Origin: Arthrobacter sp. 18067
Lineage (GTDB): Bacteria > Actinomycetota > Actinomycetes > Actinomycetales > Micrococcaceae
Assembly (NCBI RefSeq): GCF_902706295.1
Contig: NZ_CACSJJ010000010.1
Location: 114,386-178,385 of the forward strand
Direction of reading: 5' to 3'
Length of the DNA: 64,000 bases
This document shows, piece after piece, positions 44,210-52,583 of the stretch. The position numbers and the translations under genes were made by a program. Numbering within the stretch: position 1 is the stretch's first letter; the number at the start of each line of letters is the position of its first letter. The notes beneath the pieces were generated by a model, which made no database searches, was not told where the DNA came from, and saw only the letters and a list, made by a program, of their open reading frames with translations.

Positions 44210-44887
44210 CTAGAGCTCGCCGAACCCTTCCGCCACCAGCCGTCCCACGTAGTCAACAGCCTTCACCGCGTCCTTGCCACGAGCTTCAACCCGGAGAGCG
44301 GAGCCCTTGCCCGCGGCGAGCGCCATGAGCGCCATAATGGACATGCCGTCGACGCCGTTGACCGTCACCTCGGCGTCCAGCCCGGACAGTCCACCGGCGA
44401 TCTTTGCGGCCGGCCGGGCGTGCATGCCGAGGGGGTTGATGAGCTCGAACTCGCCCCTCGCGTCGGGCTTACCCGCGTCAGCGGCCCCAATCGGCTCAGC
44501 AGCCCGGAAGCCCACGGCCTCTGCCGCCTTGCGCACGTCCTCGACGCCGGCACCTCCTTGGGCAGCGACGGCCGCGGCCACGAGTCCCTCTACAAGGGGC
44601 GCATCGGCCAGCAGCACGGAGTCGGGTTCACTGGCGAACTCCATGGCTGACTCGGCCGTCATCACTGCGGAGCCCAAGTCCGTCAGCACCACCACGCCAT
44701 CGCCGCCCGAATCAACCAGGGACTGCTCGACGGCGGCCAGCACCTTCTCCAGGCTGGTCCCAATGCGGTCGTCGTCCGTGCCCCCGGCGGCGACGAGGTC
44801 GACGTCGGGCGCCATCTGGGCGGCGAGTTCCACTGCGCCCTCGGCGATCTTGCTGCTGTGCGAGACCACCACAATCCCAACAGTCAT
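44210..44887 (-). CDS. dhaM: Dihydroxyacetone kinase phosphotransfer protein DhaM (EIIA-HPr fusion)
   Basis: 225 residues. N-terminal mannose-type EIIA domain (1-130) with the phospho-histidine in GIVVVSHSSKIAEG, and a C-terminal HPr domain with NPLGMHARPAAKI. It relays phosphate from PEP through EI/HPr to ADP bound on DhaL. No EI domain is fused, unlike in E. coli DhaM, so a separate PTS enzyme I is required. Overlaps the dhaL stop by ATGA. Last gene of the operon. Confidence 0.94.
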   Translation of the reverse strand: MTVGIVVVSHSSKIAEGAVELAAQMAPDVDLVAAGGTDDDRIGTSLEKVLAAVEQSLVDSGGDGVVVLTDLGSAVMTAESAMEFASEPDSVLLADAPLVEGLVAAAVAAQGGAGVEDVRKAAEAVGFRAAEPIGAADAGKPDARGEFELINPLGMHARPAAKIAGGLSGLDAEVTVNGVDGMSIMALMALAAGKGSALRVEARGKDAVKAVDYVGRLVAEGFGEL

Positions 44888-45540
44888 ACGGCGTCGGTTC
44901 CTGTATCGCTGGAACCAGCCGCAGCGGCGGCGGCGCGAAGAAGCAGTGCCGTCGAAGCAGCACCCGGGTCGCGATGACCTGCACTGCGCTCCCCCAGATA
45001 GCTGGCCCGGCCTTTGCGTGCCACCAGGGGATCCGTAGCAATGGCGCCGGTCTCCGCGGCTTCTGCGGCCGCTTCCAACACACCCAGCGGGTCAGAGCCT
45101 CCTGCCGCCGCCGTCCGGGCCGCTTCAACTGCGGGCGTCCACGCATCGATCATGGTCTTATCGCCAAGCTCGGCCTTGCCCCGGGCCACTACGCCGTCGC
45201 GGGCGGCCGCCAGGGCCTCCGCCAGCGCCTCGGCATCGATATCGGCGGCTTCCCCCAGCGAGGTGGCTGCCCTCAAGTACGCCGTGCCGTAGAGCGGTCC
45301 GGCTGCTCCGCCAACTTTGGACATGAGAGTCATCGCCGCGGCCTTGAGGGCCGCTCCAGGTGTCTCCGGCGGGGTCTCCTCGACTTTTTGGAGGACGGCT
45401 TGGAATCCGCGGTCCATGTTTTCGCCATGGTCCGAATCGCCAATGGCCCGGTCCAGTTCAATCAGCTCCATGCGGTGCTCCGACATGGCTTTGGCGGAGA
45501 GCTTCAACCAGTCCAGGGCCCAGTTAACGTCCAACCCCAT
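44884..45540 (-). CDS. dhaL: Dihydroxyacetone kinase subunit DhaL
   Basis: 218 residues from ATG 45540. Carries the ADP coenzyme that receives phosphate from DhaM and passes it to dihydroxyacetone on DhaK. The Mg-ADP motif reads IGDSDHGENM, with Ser replacing the commoner Gly of GDGDHG; GGAAGPLYGTAYL, WTPA and GERSAGHRDPGAAS are standard. Codons before 45540 lack family resemblance. Two bases separate it from dhaK. Confidence 0.94.
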   Translation of the reverse strand: MGLDVNWALDWLKLSAKAMSEHRMELIELDRAIGDSDHGENMDRGFQAVLQKVEETPPETPGAALKAAAMTLMSKVGGAAGPLYGTAYLRAATSLGEAADIDAEALAEALAAARDGVVARGKAELGDKTMIDAWTPAVEAARTAAAGGSDPLGVLEAAAEAAETGAIATDPLVARKGRASYLGERSAGHRDPGAASTALLLRAAAAAAGSSDTGTDAV

Positions 45541-45542
45541 GC

Positions 45543-46544
45543 TCAGGCACCCCACCGCAGCGCGGCGGTATGAACGGGGGCGTCCCAAAGCCTGGTGAGT
45601 TCGTCGTCAAGGCGCAGCACCGACACGGAGCATCCCTGCATCTCCAGGGACGTGACGTAGTTGCCTACCAGGGACCGCTCCACGGTGACCCCACGCTCGG
45701 CCAGGACCTGCACCGCGCGCCGGTAGACGATGTACAGCTCGCTTTGGGGCGTACCGCCCATGCCATTGACGAACAGCAGAACCTTTTCCCCGGATGCCAG
45801 GGCGAGGTCCTCCAGGACGGGTTCCAGCAGCCGGTCCGTAATGGCGTCGGCACTCTCCATGGCGATCCTGTGCCGGCCTGGCTCACCGTGAATGCCAATG
45901 CCGATCTCGATCTCATCGTCCGCGAGCTCAAAACTTGGCGTCCCGGCGTGCGGGACGGTGCAACCGGAGAGCGCAACACCCATGGTCCGAACGTTTGCCA
46001 CCACTCGCTCGGCAATCGCGGTGACCGTATCAAGGTCGTCGCCGCGCTGGGCGGAGGCGCCGGCGATCTTCTCGACCATGACAGTTCCGCCAACCCCTCG
46101 CCTGCCAGCCGTGTACAGCGAATCTTCCACCGCGACGTCGTCGTTCACCAGGACCGAACGCACGTGCACGCCTTCGGCCTGCGCCATTTCGGCAGCGGTT
46201 TCGAAGTTCAGGACGTCGCCGGTGTAGTTCTTGACGATATGCACGACGCCGGCGCCTGAGTCCACCGCGACGGTCGCCGGGATGATCTGGTCGGGTGTGG
46301 GCGAGGTAAAGACTGCGCCGGGGACAGCGGCGTCGAGCATTCCGAGCCCAACGAAACCTGCATGCAGTGGCTCGTGGCCGCTGCCTCCACCGGATACCAG
46401 GGCAACCTTGCCCGCTACCGGCGCACCTTTCCGGACGACGAACTTGGGCTCCGGATGGACGTCCACGATGTCGGCATGTGCCATGCCGAAACCTTCAACG
46501 GACTCGTCCACCACGGCGCGTGGATCATTGATGAGCTTTTTCAT
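45543..46544 (-). CDS. dhaK: Dihydroxyacetone kinase substrate-binding subunit DhaK
   Basis: 333 residues. Dihydroxyacetone is held covalently by the histidine in GIGIHGEPGR. GGGSGHEPLHAGFVG, HIVKNYTGDVLNFE and RGVGGTVMVEK are family blocks. First gene of dhaK-dhaL-dhaM, which converts dihydroxyacetone to DHAP for glycolysis. No glycerol dehydrogenase or regulator gene adjoins, so the dihydroxyacetone source is unclear. Confidence 0.96.
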   Translation of the reverse strand: MKKLINDPRAVVDESVEGFGMAHADIVDVHPEPKFVVRKGAPVAGKVALVSGGGSGHEPLHAGFVGLGMLDAAVPGAVFTSPTPDQIIPATVAVDSGAGVVHIVKNYTGDVLNFETAAEMAQAEGVHVRSVLVNDDVAVEDSLYTAGRRGVGGTVMVEKIAGASAQRGDDLDTVTAIAERVVANVRTMGVALSGCTVPHAGTPSFELADDEIEIGIGIHGEPGRHRIAMESADAITDRLLEPVLEDLALASGEKVLLFVNGMGGTPQSELYIVYRRAVQVLAERGVTVERSLVGNYVTSLEMQGCSVSVLRLDDELTRLWDAPVHTAALRWGA

Positions 46545-46639
46545 TGGATGCTCCTGGGCGTGCTGTGGCTGGTGCTCTGACCCTACTACCGGCGGCCCGG
46601 GCCACGGTAGGCCCCGAGGCGGTCGCAGGGCTTAAATAG

Positions 46640-46673
46640 CGGAAGGGGCAGCTCCCAAGAGCTACCCCTTCCG
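46640..46673 (-). terminator. Intrinsic terminator upstream of dhaK
   Basis: A 15-bp stem with one mismatch (46640-46654 with 46659-46673) lies 27 bases beyond the stop of the small gene at 46700, followed on the minus strand by GCTATTTAA. It separates the oxidase/small-gene transcript from dhaKLM. Confidence 0.7.
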
Positions 46674-46699
46674 TCCTGATCTATTTCCCGGTCACGGTT

Positions 46700-46888
46700 C
46701 TACTCCCCGGCCGGCGGCGCGGTCACCGCCTCGGATTCCTGCCTGGCCTGGAATTCGGGCCAGAAGGCCGAGTACAGGTCGGGGTCTGAATGGCGGTCGC
46801 CCGTCCACGAGGCTTCGTGCGGCCACGATCCGTGCGGAATGTCGATCTGAAAAGCTGAGAAGTCGGGGAACGTGACGCGGCTGTTCAT
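46700..46888 (-). CDS. Small protein co-transcribed with an FAD oxidase
   Basis: 62 residues from ATG 46888 (a GTG three codons earlier is possible). Begins MNSRVTFPDFSAFQIDIPHG and is rich in aromatic and acidic residues (SWPHEASWTGDRHSDPDLYSAFWPEFQ); no membrane helix. I do not recognise it. It starts 12 bases after the oxidase stop on the same strand and is followed by a terminator, so it is probably a partner or accessory of that enzyme. Confidence 0.55.
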   Translation of the reverse strand: MNSRVTFPDFSAFQIDIPHGSWPHEASWTGDRHSDPDLYSAFWPEFQARQESEAVTAPPAGE

Positions 46889-46900
46889 TGTCCGCACCGC

Positions 46901-48349
46901 TTAGCTGTTCAGGACGGCGTCGCCGCCGGCAGTCACTACATCTTCAAGCAGCACGGTCTGGTCGATCACCGGAAGCCCCACTACGTGCCCAAAGCTGAAC
47001 ATGTTCTTGGGATCCAGCTCAGCCTTTGCCTTGCGGAGCCGCTCCCGCGCGCTGGGCAGCCAAGGCCGCTCCCTATCCTCGGCATCCACAAAGTGTCCGT
47101 GCAGGTTCACAAACGTCCCCGCATTCGCAGCGGGACGAAGGTCTTCATGGACAGCACTGAAGACTGACGGCAGTATGTCGAGGACCGGCGGAACGGCGAT
47201 CGCACCCATGAAGAAGCTGAACGCTGCGTCGCGCCCACCCACGATGTCCTCCCCCTCTGCGCTCTTGGCCAGCGCCCCACCCAGGAGACGGAGTTCTGCC
47301 ATCAACACGGGACTTTCGACGCCGGGGCCAAAGTGCCGCAACAAGGTGTCTGCGGCTTGGTCGTCCAGCCGATCCAGCAGGAACCCGTGTTCCCGCACCG
47401 GAACCGGCTGATCCGGGTCCTGGTGGATCGTGTCGAATTGGGTGGCGTCCAAGGGCCCCGTGGCGTCCATCATGAAAGGAGCGCAGTGGCGCATCGGCTC
47501 AAGGACTTCCGCGGCGGCAGCCAGGTCTCCTTGGAAGGCGTAACGGAGATGAATGACAAACTTTCCGCGCAAGGGTTCCGGAATCATCTCCATGTCGGGG
47601 AGGCGGAGGAAGGCCATGGACGCCGACGCCTCCACGGGCAAGGATGGTACCCATTCCCTGAATGCCTGCAGGACTTCAGGGGCATGGCCGCCGTCGAAGT
47701 AGACTCCACCGGCATAGAGATCGCCCGCAGGGAAGAGGTGGAATTCCATAGCGGTGACGATGCCAAGATTGCCCTTACCGCCACGAAGGAGATGGAAGAG
47801 CTCCGGGCTCTCGTCCTTGGTCACCCGACGCTGGGTGCCGTCCGCCGTGACCAGCTCGAAGGCAATGACGTGATCCGAGGCGAAGCCGTATTTACGGCCC
47901 AGGATGGGCAATCCGCCGCCTAGCGTGTACCCCACCACGCCAACATCCGTGGTTGAACCGCAAAGCCCCATCAAGCCAAAGGTCCCGGCGAGTTCCACCA
48001 CGGCCTTCCAGCGGACGCCCGCACCCACGCGGGCTGTCTTCTCCAAGGGATCGATACTGAGCTCGAGCATGCGGCGGGTGCTGATCAGCAGGCCGCCTTC
48101 AATGGCATTGGTGGCACCGTGACCGGTGGATTGGACGGACACGGGCAAACCGCGTTCCGCTGCCCAGCGAACGGCCGCCGAAACGTCCTCTGCGTCGAGG
48201 GCGCCGAAGGCAAGATCCGGCTGGTGCTGTGTGGACAAATTGAAGGCCGCTACTTCGGCGGCGAAGCCGGGATCGGCAGGCGTGAACACTGGACCGCGCA
48301 CGCTGAGTTGGAGTTCTGAAACATCTGAAAAGGACGCGTGGGACTGCAT
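46901..48349 (-). CDS. FAD-binding oxidoreductase, berberine-bridge/6-hydroxynicotine oxidase type
   Basis: 482 residues. PCMH-type FAD domain with the covalent-flavin histidine in VQSTGHGATNAIEGG, the VGYTLGGGLPILGRKYGFASDHV loop, and GGKGNLGIVTAMEFHLFP; a BBE domain closes the C-terminus (NLHGHFVDAEDRERPWLPSARERLRKAKAELDP). The cysteine of bicovalent family members is not in its usual place, so attachment is probably through His only. Substrate unknown; oxidises alcohol, amine or sugar carbons. Upstream lies a 17-base dyad (48407). Confidence 0.88.
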   Translation of the reverse strand: MQSHASFSDVSELQLSVRGPVFTPADPGFAAEVAAFNLSTQHQPDLAFGALDAEDVSAAVRWAAERGLPVSVQSTGHGATNAIEGGLLISTRRMLELSIDPLEKTARVGAGVRWKAVVELAGTFGLMGLCGSTTDVGVVGYTLGGGLPILGRKYGFASDHVIAFELVTADGTQRRVTKDESPELFHLLRGGKGNLGIVTAMEFHLFPAGDLYAGGVYFDGGHAPEVLQAFREWVPSLPVEASASMAFLRLPDMEMIPEPLRGKFVIHLRYAFQGDLAAAAEVLEPMRHCAPFMMDATGPLDATQFDTIHQDPDQPVPVREHGFLLDRLDDQAADTLLRHFGPGVESPVLMAELRLLGGALAKSAEGEDIVGGRDAAFSFFMGAIAVPPVLDILPSVFSAVHEDLRPAANAGTFVNLHGHFVDAEDRERPWLPSARERLRKAKAELDPKNMFSFGHVVGLPVIDQTVLLEDVVTAGGDAVLNS

Positions 48350-48406
48350 GATCTTCTCTCAATTGACCGATGTGGTGGAAGCTTCCCCAGCAAGCCTTGT
48401 CCAGTT

Positions 48407-48423
48407 TATCCATCAAGTGGATA
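48407..48423. promoter_or_regulatory. Candidate operator upstream of the FAD oxidase gene
   Basis: TATCCA-TCAAG-TGGATA is a perfect 6+6 inverted repeat with a 5-base spacer, 58 bases before the oxidase start, in AT-richer sequence than its surroundings. No regulator gene adjoins, so the binding protein is unknown. Confidence 0.4.
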
Positions 48424-48510
48424 TAAGAGAAGAGGTATTAAATCACTCATAATCGGGCAGGGTTAATCGACACGCCATTTCCGGGTGGGAAATCAGATGC
48501 GGAGAGGGCG

Positions 48511-49020
48511 TTAGAGCTGCTTGATCATACGGGTGTTGCCTAAGGTATTGGGCTTCACTCGGGCAAGGTCCAGGAACTCCGCTACACCTTCGTCATGCGA
48601 GCGCAGCAGTTCGGAGTACACCTGCGGGTCCACGGCCGACTGGTCCGCCATGACCTCAAATCCGTGACGCTTGAAGAAATCCACCTCGAACGTCAGGCAG
48701 AAGACGCGGCTCACTCCAAGCGCCCGCGCCTCCTCCAGCAGGTTCTCCACGAGGACGTGCCCTACGCCCCGCCCACGCCAAGAGTCTGCGGCAGCCAGGG
48801 TACGGACTTCCGCAAGGTCCTCCCACATCACATGCAGGGCTCCGCAGCCAATGACTTCGCCATCATCCGACTCGGCGATCCGGAATTCCTGGAGACTCTC
48901 GTAATACGCCACAGTCTCCTTGGCCATGAGGATCCGCTCCTCAGCCAAGGGCGCCACGAGCCTCTTGATGGCCGCCACATCGCTGGTGCGGGCAGGGCGG
49001 AGGCTGAAGGTCGAATTCAC
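48511..49020 (-). CDS. Amino-acid N-acetyltransferase (short ArgA-like)
   Basis: 169 residues of GNAT fold from GTG 49020. FSLRPARTSDVAAIKRLVAPLA, the acetyl-CoA loop DSWRGRGVGHVLVENLLEEARALG and VFCLTFEVDFFKRHGFEV match the short N-acetylglutamate synthases of actinobacteria (Rv2747-like), the first step of arginine synthesis. Other acceptors are possible. TAGGAT six bases before the start on the minus strand suggests a leaderless transcript. No arginine genes adjoin. Confidence 0.82.
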   Translation of the reverse strand: MNSTFSLRPARTSDVAAIKRLVAPLAEERILMAKETVAYYESLQEFRIAESDDGEVIGCGALHVMWEDLAEVRTLAAADSWRGRGVGHVLVENLLEEARALGVSRVFCLTFEVDFFKRHGFEVMADQSAVDPQVYSELLRSHDEGVAEFLDLARVKPNTLGNTRMIKQL

Positions 49021-49072
49021 TCCCCCATCCTAACGAGGAAGCAAGTTCTCCCCAGCCTCCGCCCCTACGGTG

Positions 49073-51175
49073 TTACAGCCCCAACTCCTCAGGAACCGGC
49101 AGATCCTCGCCCAGCACTTGCTTGGCCAGGAAGTGCTCAACCACGCCGTACCAAACCTTCGCGTGCTTCGGTTGCAGGATCCAATGGTTCTCGTCCGGGA
49201 AATACAGGAAGCGGTGCGGGCTCTGGCCGTTCTCATCAGCTGGCAGCTGCGATGAGGAGAGGAGTTCGTACCAAAGGCGCAGTCCTTCACCGATCGGCAC
49301 CCGGTAGTCCTTGTCCCCATGGATCACCAGCATGGGCGTCTTGATATTGCCCACGTTCAGGTGCGGCGAGTTCGCCATCGCCATCTCCACAGTCATTTCC
49401 TTCAGCCAGTACTGGGCCGCGTCCGTGGTGGGACCAAACTGGTCCAACGCCCACAAGCTGGCGTGGGTGACGATTGCCTTGAAGCGGTCGGTTTGCCCGG
49501 CAACCCAGTTGGCCATGTAGCCGCCGAAGGACCCGCCCATGGCCGCGGTCCGGGACTCATCGATGTCCGGCCGTTCCACCACTGCATCCGTGATAGCCAT
49601 GAGGTCCGTGTACGGCTTCTTGCCCCACTCGCCCCATCCGCGCTGGATAAACTCCTGGCCATAGCCCGTAGAGAGCGCAGGATCCGGCAGCAGCACGGCG
49701 TAGCCTTTGGCGACCAGCAGCCACGGGTTCCACCGCCAGGTCCACGCGTTCCACGAGCCCAACGGACCACCATGGATCCAAAGAAGGAGCGGCGCCGGGC
49801 TTTCAGGTGAGGCACCTTCCGGGAGGGCGAGGTATGCGGGCACCCGCGAGCCGTCCTCCGCCGCCGTCTCCACGCGTTCCAGCCGGCCCTTGTATTCGGG
49901 TCTCTCCGCCGGCGCTTGCAAGCGAACAACCTCTCCCGTGGCGAGGTCGATCCGCACGGCTTCGGCAGGGTACTCGTACGAGCTTCGCAGCGCATACGCC
50001 GTTATTCCGTCAGGGGAAACCACGACGTCGGAATAGGCAGCGGCGTCCTTCGTTACCCGTGTTACGCCACCGTCACTGACGTCGATCCGGAAAACCGGCG
50101 ACGCGCCGTCGTCGTCCGCTTTCGCCAGGATGGCGCTGCCGTCCGGAAGCCATGCGAGCCCATTGGCCCAACGGTCCCAGTGGTGCGCGAGCGGCTCCAG
50201 GTCCGTGGTCTCGCCGCCGGCCACGTTGAGCAGGTGCAACTTAACCTGCGGAGCCTGCGTAGGCGTTGTGTCGCTTTCGCTCTCCACCACAAGCGTGCGG
50301 TTATCCGGGCTGACAGGCCCCGGGAAGTAGCTCATGCCTTCGTGGTCCAGAAGCACCTTCACTGCGCCGGTGGCGACGTCGACGGCGGCAAGCACCTCCC
50401 GGCTGTCGGCTTTCGCAAGCGCTTTCGTCATGCTCGTGTAGATGGTCTTGCCGTCCGGGCTAACCGCGGTTTTGTTTTCGCGCAGGGAACCGCCGACGCC
50501 GGGCGTCAGGTTGCGCAGCTTGAGCTGTGCCGCGGCGTCCACCGTGGAAGGCTTTCCGGGCTCCTTCTCCTCACCTTGCTCTACGGCAAAGAGCCGCGGT
50601 TCGGCCGGCCCAAGGTCGGCATCCCAGTAGCGCACCGGGTAGCCGCCGTGAAGGATGGCCGAGACCTTGTTGTCCTTGCGGGTCTTGCGGCGTTCCTCGT
50701 CATTTTCCTCGTCCGTGGACCCCGCCAGGACCTCGGCGTTGATGAACGTCGCGTCTGCATCCTTCGCAGCCATGACGGAACTGATGCCTCCGGCCCTGGA
50801 GTGCACCACCCGGGCCTCTCCCCCGTCGGCGGGCAGCAGCCACAGCGCGTTCACGGGGTCGGCGTCGGGGCTGTCCGGGTCAGGGCGCGCCGAGGTGAAG
50901 TAGAGGTCGCCATTGGCAGCGAAGACCGCGCCGGCCTCGCCCTTGGAACTGCGGGTGATGCGGCGTGCGTGCTTTTGGCCGGCGGGATCGAGTTCCCACA
51001 GCGCAGTGGCGAACTCGGTTCCCTTGCCGTTCAGCGTCGTCACGGTGGTGACAAGCCGCTTGCCATCGGGGCTGAGGGTCAGTCCGCCAACCCGCGGGAT
51101 GGCGAGGTAGTGGTCCAGATCGTGAAAAGGTGTTTCGGGCTGCTCGCCCTGGGTATGAGTGTCAGCAGAGTCCAT
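49073..51175 (-). CDS. S9 family serine peptidase (acylaminoacyl-peptidase/prolyl oligopeptidase type)
   Basis: 700 residues from ATG 51175 (GTG 51190 also possible). An N-terminal beta-propeller (about 20-420, WD-like repeats of SPDGKRLV...SPDGKTIYTS type) precedes the alpha/beta-hydrolase domain with nucleophile GGSFGGYMANW, Asp in HGDKDYRVP and His in DENHWILQP. No signal peptide, so it is cytoplasmic and trims peptides. It ends 53 bases before the acetyltransferase start. Confidence 0.93.
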   Translation of the reverse strand: MDSADTHTQGEQPETPFHDLDHYLAIPRVGGLTLSPDGKRLVTTVTTLNGKGTEFATALWELDPAGQKHARRITRSSKGEAGAVFAANGDLYFTSARPDPDSPDADPVNALWLLPADGGEARVVHSRAGGISSVMAAKDADATFINAEVLAGSTDEENDEERRKTRKDNKVSAILHGGYPVRYWDADLGPAEPRLFAVEQGEEKEPGKPSTVDAAAQLKLRNLTPGVGGSLRENKTAVSPDGKTIYTSMTKALAKADSREVLAAVDVATGAVKVLLDHEGMSYFPGPVSPDNRTLVVESESDTTPTQAPQVKLHLLNVAGGETTDLEPLAHHWDRWANGLAWLPDGSAILAKADDDGASPVFRIDVSDGGVTRVTKDAAAYSDVVVSPDGITAYALRSSYEYPAEAVRIDLATGEVVRLQAPAERPEYKGRLERVETAAEDGSRVPAYLALPEGASPESPAPLLLWIHGGPLGSWNAWTWRWNPWLLVAKGYAVLLPDPALSTGYGQEFIQRGWGEWGKKPYTDLMAITDAVVERPDIDESRTAAMGGSFGGYMANWVAGQTDRFKAIVTHASLWALDQFGPTTDAAQYWLKEMTVEMAMANSPHLNVGNIKTPMLVIHGDKDYRVPIGEGLRLWYELLSSSQLPADENGQSPHRFLYFPDENHWILQPKHAKVWYGVVEHFLAKQVLGEDLPVPEELGL

Positions 51176-51251
51176 GATCCGATTCAACACGGATTGTGCT
51201 GCCGATCACAGGGTGGTTCACTTACAGTGAAACAGTACTTTCAGATATTCA

Positions 51252-51317
51252 CCCAACTGAGTCGCAGCTCAGCGCGTTATGAGTGTCCAAAACGCGCCCT
51301 GCTGCTACTTGGATGGG
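51252..51317. repeat. Intergenic palindromic element, copy 3
   Basis: Arms 51252-51278 and 51291-51317 pair over 27 positions with seven mismatches and a 12-base loop. Outer ends CCCAACTGAGTCGCA and inner GCGCGTT match the elements at 392 and 17342. The right arm includes the TAG stop of the glycosyltransferase gene (51305-51307), as copy 1 includes the nickel permease stop, so it may end that transcript. Confidence 0.65.
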
Positions 51318-52522
51318 AGATTTCGCAGGGCTTCAACCACGGGTGCGGTTCCGTCCTCCAATGCGATGGAGGACGCCACTTCCGCTGCCCGCTGCGCGTA
51401 CGACGGCGTGCTGGCAGCTTCCGCGATGGCGTCGCCGAGGCGCTCCGGAGTCAGCTTCTTGTAAGGAATCGGCAAGGGGCCCGCCCCGAGCGACGCGATA
51501 CGGGATGCCCAGAGCGGCTGGTCCGTGTAGACCGGGATGCCCACCGTGGGAACACCGGCGCGCAATCCGGCCGCAGCGGTTCCCGCTCCAGCGTGGTGAA
51601 CCACGGCAGCCATCCGCGGGAACAGCCACTCGTGCGGAATGCTGCCGACGCCGATTGCGTCGTCACCCAGCACACCCTCGACGCCCTGCACAACGGCCCT
51701 GGTTCCTGCCCGGCGCGTTGCCTCCAGAATGAAGCCGGGATCAATGTGGGCGCTGCTTCCGAATCCAACGAAAACGGGCGGCGGGCCGTCGGCCAGGAAG
51801 TCCAGGAGGTCCGCGGGCGGCCGCCAGTCCGGCCTCATCACCGGCCACCAATATCCAGCCATTATCAGGCCCGCGTGCCAATCAGCAGGCCTCGGCAGAA
51901 CAGAGGGACTGATGCCGTGAAGAATAGTCGCCTGCGCCTTGCGACGACGGCGCTCACCGCTTGCACGGCTCTGCTTGCCCAGTCCCAGCGACTTGCGGAG
52001 GCGAGCGCTGGGGGCGTCGTAGGGAGCCGGACCCGCAGCTGCGCGCTCACCTATGATTTTGTTCCCCCACGCACCCAGGCTTCGAGCCGAGTTCATCAAC
52101 ACCGGCGGATATGCTGCGCTCGGTTCCGTCGGCTGAAGGTGGGCGCCAATGGCCGGGATGCCGAAGGCCTCGGCGATGTCGTATGCATATGGCGCCACCG
52201 AATTCGCCAGGATCACGTCAGTGCCAGCCTCAGCAGCAGCCAGGGTCCCGGTGGCAGCATCGTCCATGTACTCACTGAGCTTCCGCCAAAAGCTGCGCAG
52301 GCTGCCCGGCGGGGCCTTCGCTTCGGGCGCCGGCTGCCTTATCAACTCGGTCAGATCACCGGGCAGCGGCCTGAATTCGCACCCCGACTCGACTACCAGC
52401 GGCGCATACGCGGGGTTGGCCGCGATGGCGACCTCGTAGCCAAGGACCTGCAGGCGACTTCCCAGCCCGGCCATGGGCGCAACGTCTCCCCGCGTCCCCG
52501 GAGTCACCATGAGTACCCGCAT
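51305..52522 (-). CDS. MGT/UGT-type glycosyltransferase (GT1)
   Basis: 405 residues from ATG 52522 (AAAGGGATG upstream). GT-B fold: N-terminal acceptor domain MRVLMVTPGTRGDVAPMAGL, and the C-terminal donor domain ending with SIPHEWLFPRMAAVVHHAGAGTAAAGLRAGVPTVGIPVYTDQPLWA, the family signature for NDP-sugar binding. Acceptors of this type include sterols, macrolides and other small hydrophobic compounds. Divergent from a TetR gene across a 61-base gap with TTCGCAA repeats, suggesting drug- or metabolite-controlled expression. Confidence 0.9.
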   Translation of the reverse strand: MRVLMVTPGTRGDVAPMAGLGSRLQVLGYEVAIAANPAYAPLVVESGCEFRPLPGDLTELIRQPAPEAKAPPGSLRSFWRKLSEYMDDAATGTLAAAEAGTDVILANSVAPYAYDIAEAFGIPAIGAHLQPTEPSAAYPPVLMNSARSLGAWGNKIIGERAAAGPAPYDAPSARLRKSLGLGKQSRASGERRRRKAQATILHGISPSVLPRPADWHAGLIMAGYWWPVMRPDWRPPADLLDFLADGPPPVFVGFGSSAHIDPGFILEATRRAGTRAVVQGVEGVLGDDAIGVGSIPHEWLFPRMAAVVHHAGAGTAAAGLRAGVPTVGIPVYTDQPLWASRIASLGAGPLPIPYKKLTPERLGDAIAEAASTPSYAQRAAEVASSIALEDGTAPVVEALRNLPSK

Positions 52523-52540
52523 GTCATCCCTTTCCGAATT

Positions 52541-52570
52541 TTCGCAAATTGCGATCACCGTTCGCAATTA
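52541..52570. promoter_or_regulatory. Candidate operator between the glycosyltransferase and TetR genes
   Basis: A 13-base dyad TCGCA-AAT-TGCGA (52542-52554) plus a second TTCGCAATTA (52561-52570) nineteen bases on. It sits in the short divergent intergenic gap, where a TetR protein would repress both genes. Confidence 0.5.
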
Positions 52571-52583
52571 AGAATATAGTGGA

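Noticed and set aside
49916..52579. An 887-codon open frame on the plus strand over the S9 peptidase and glycosyltransferase genes
   Set aside because: Antisense to two well-supported genes, Arg/Gly/Val-rich with no motif, and it crosses a hairpin element.
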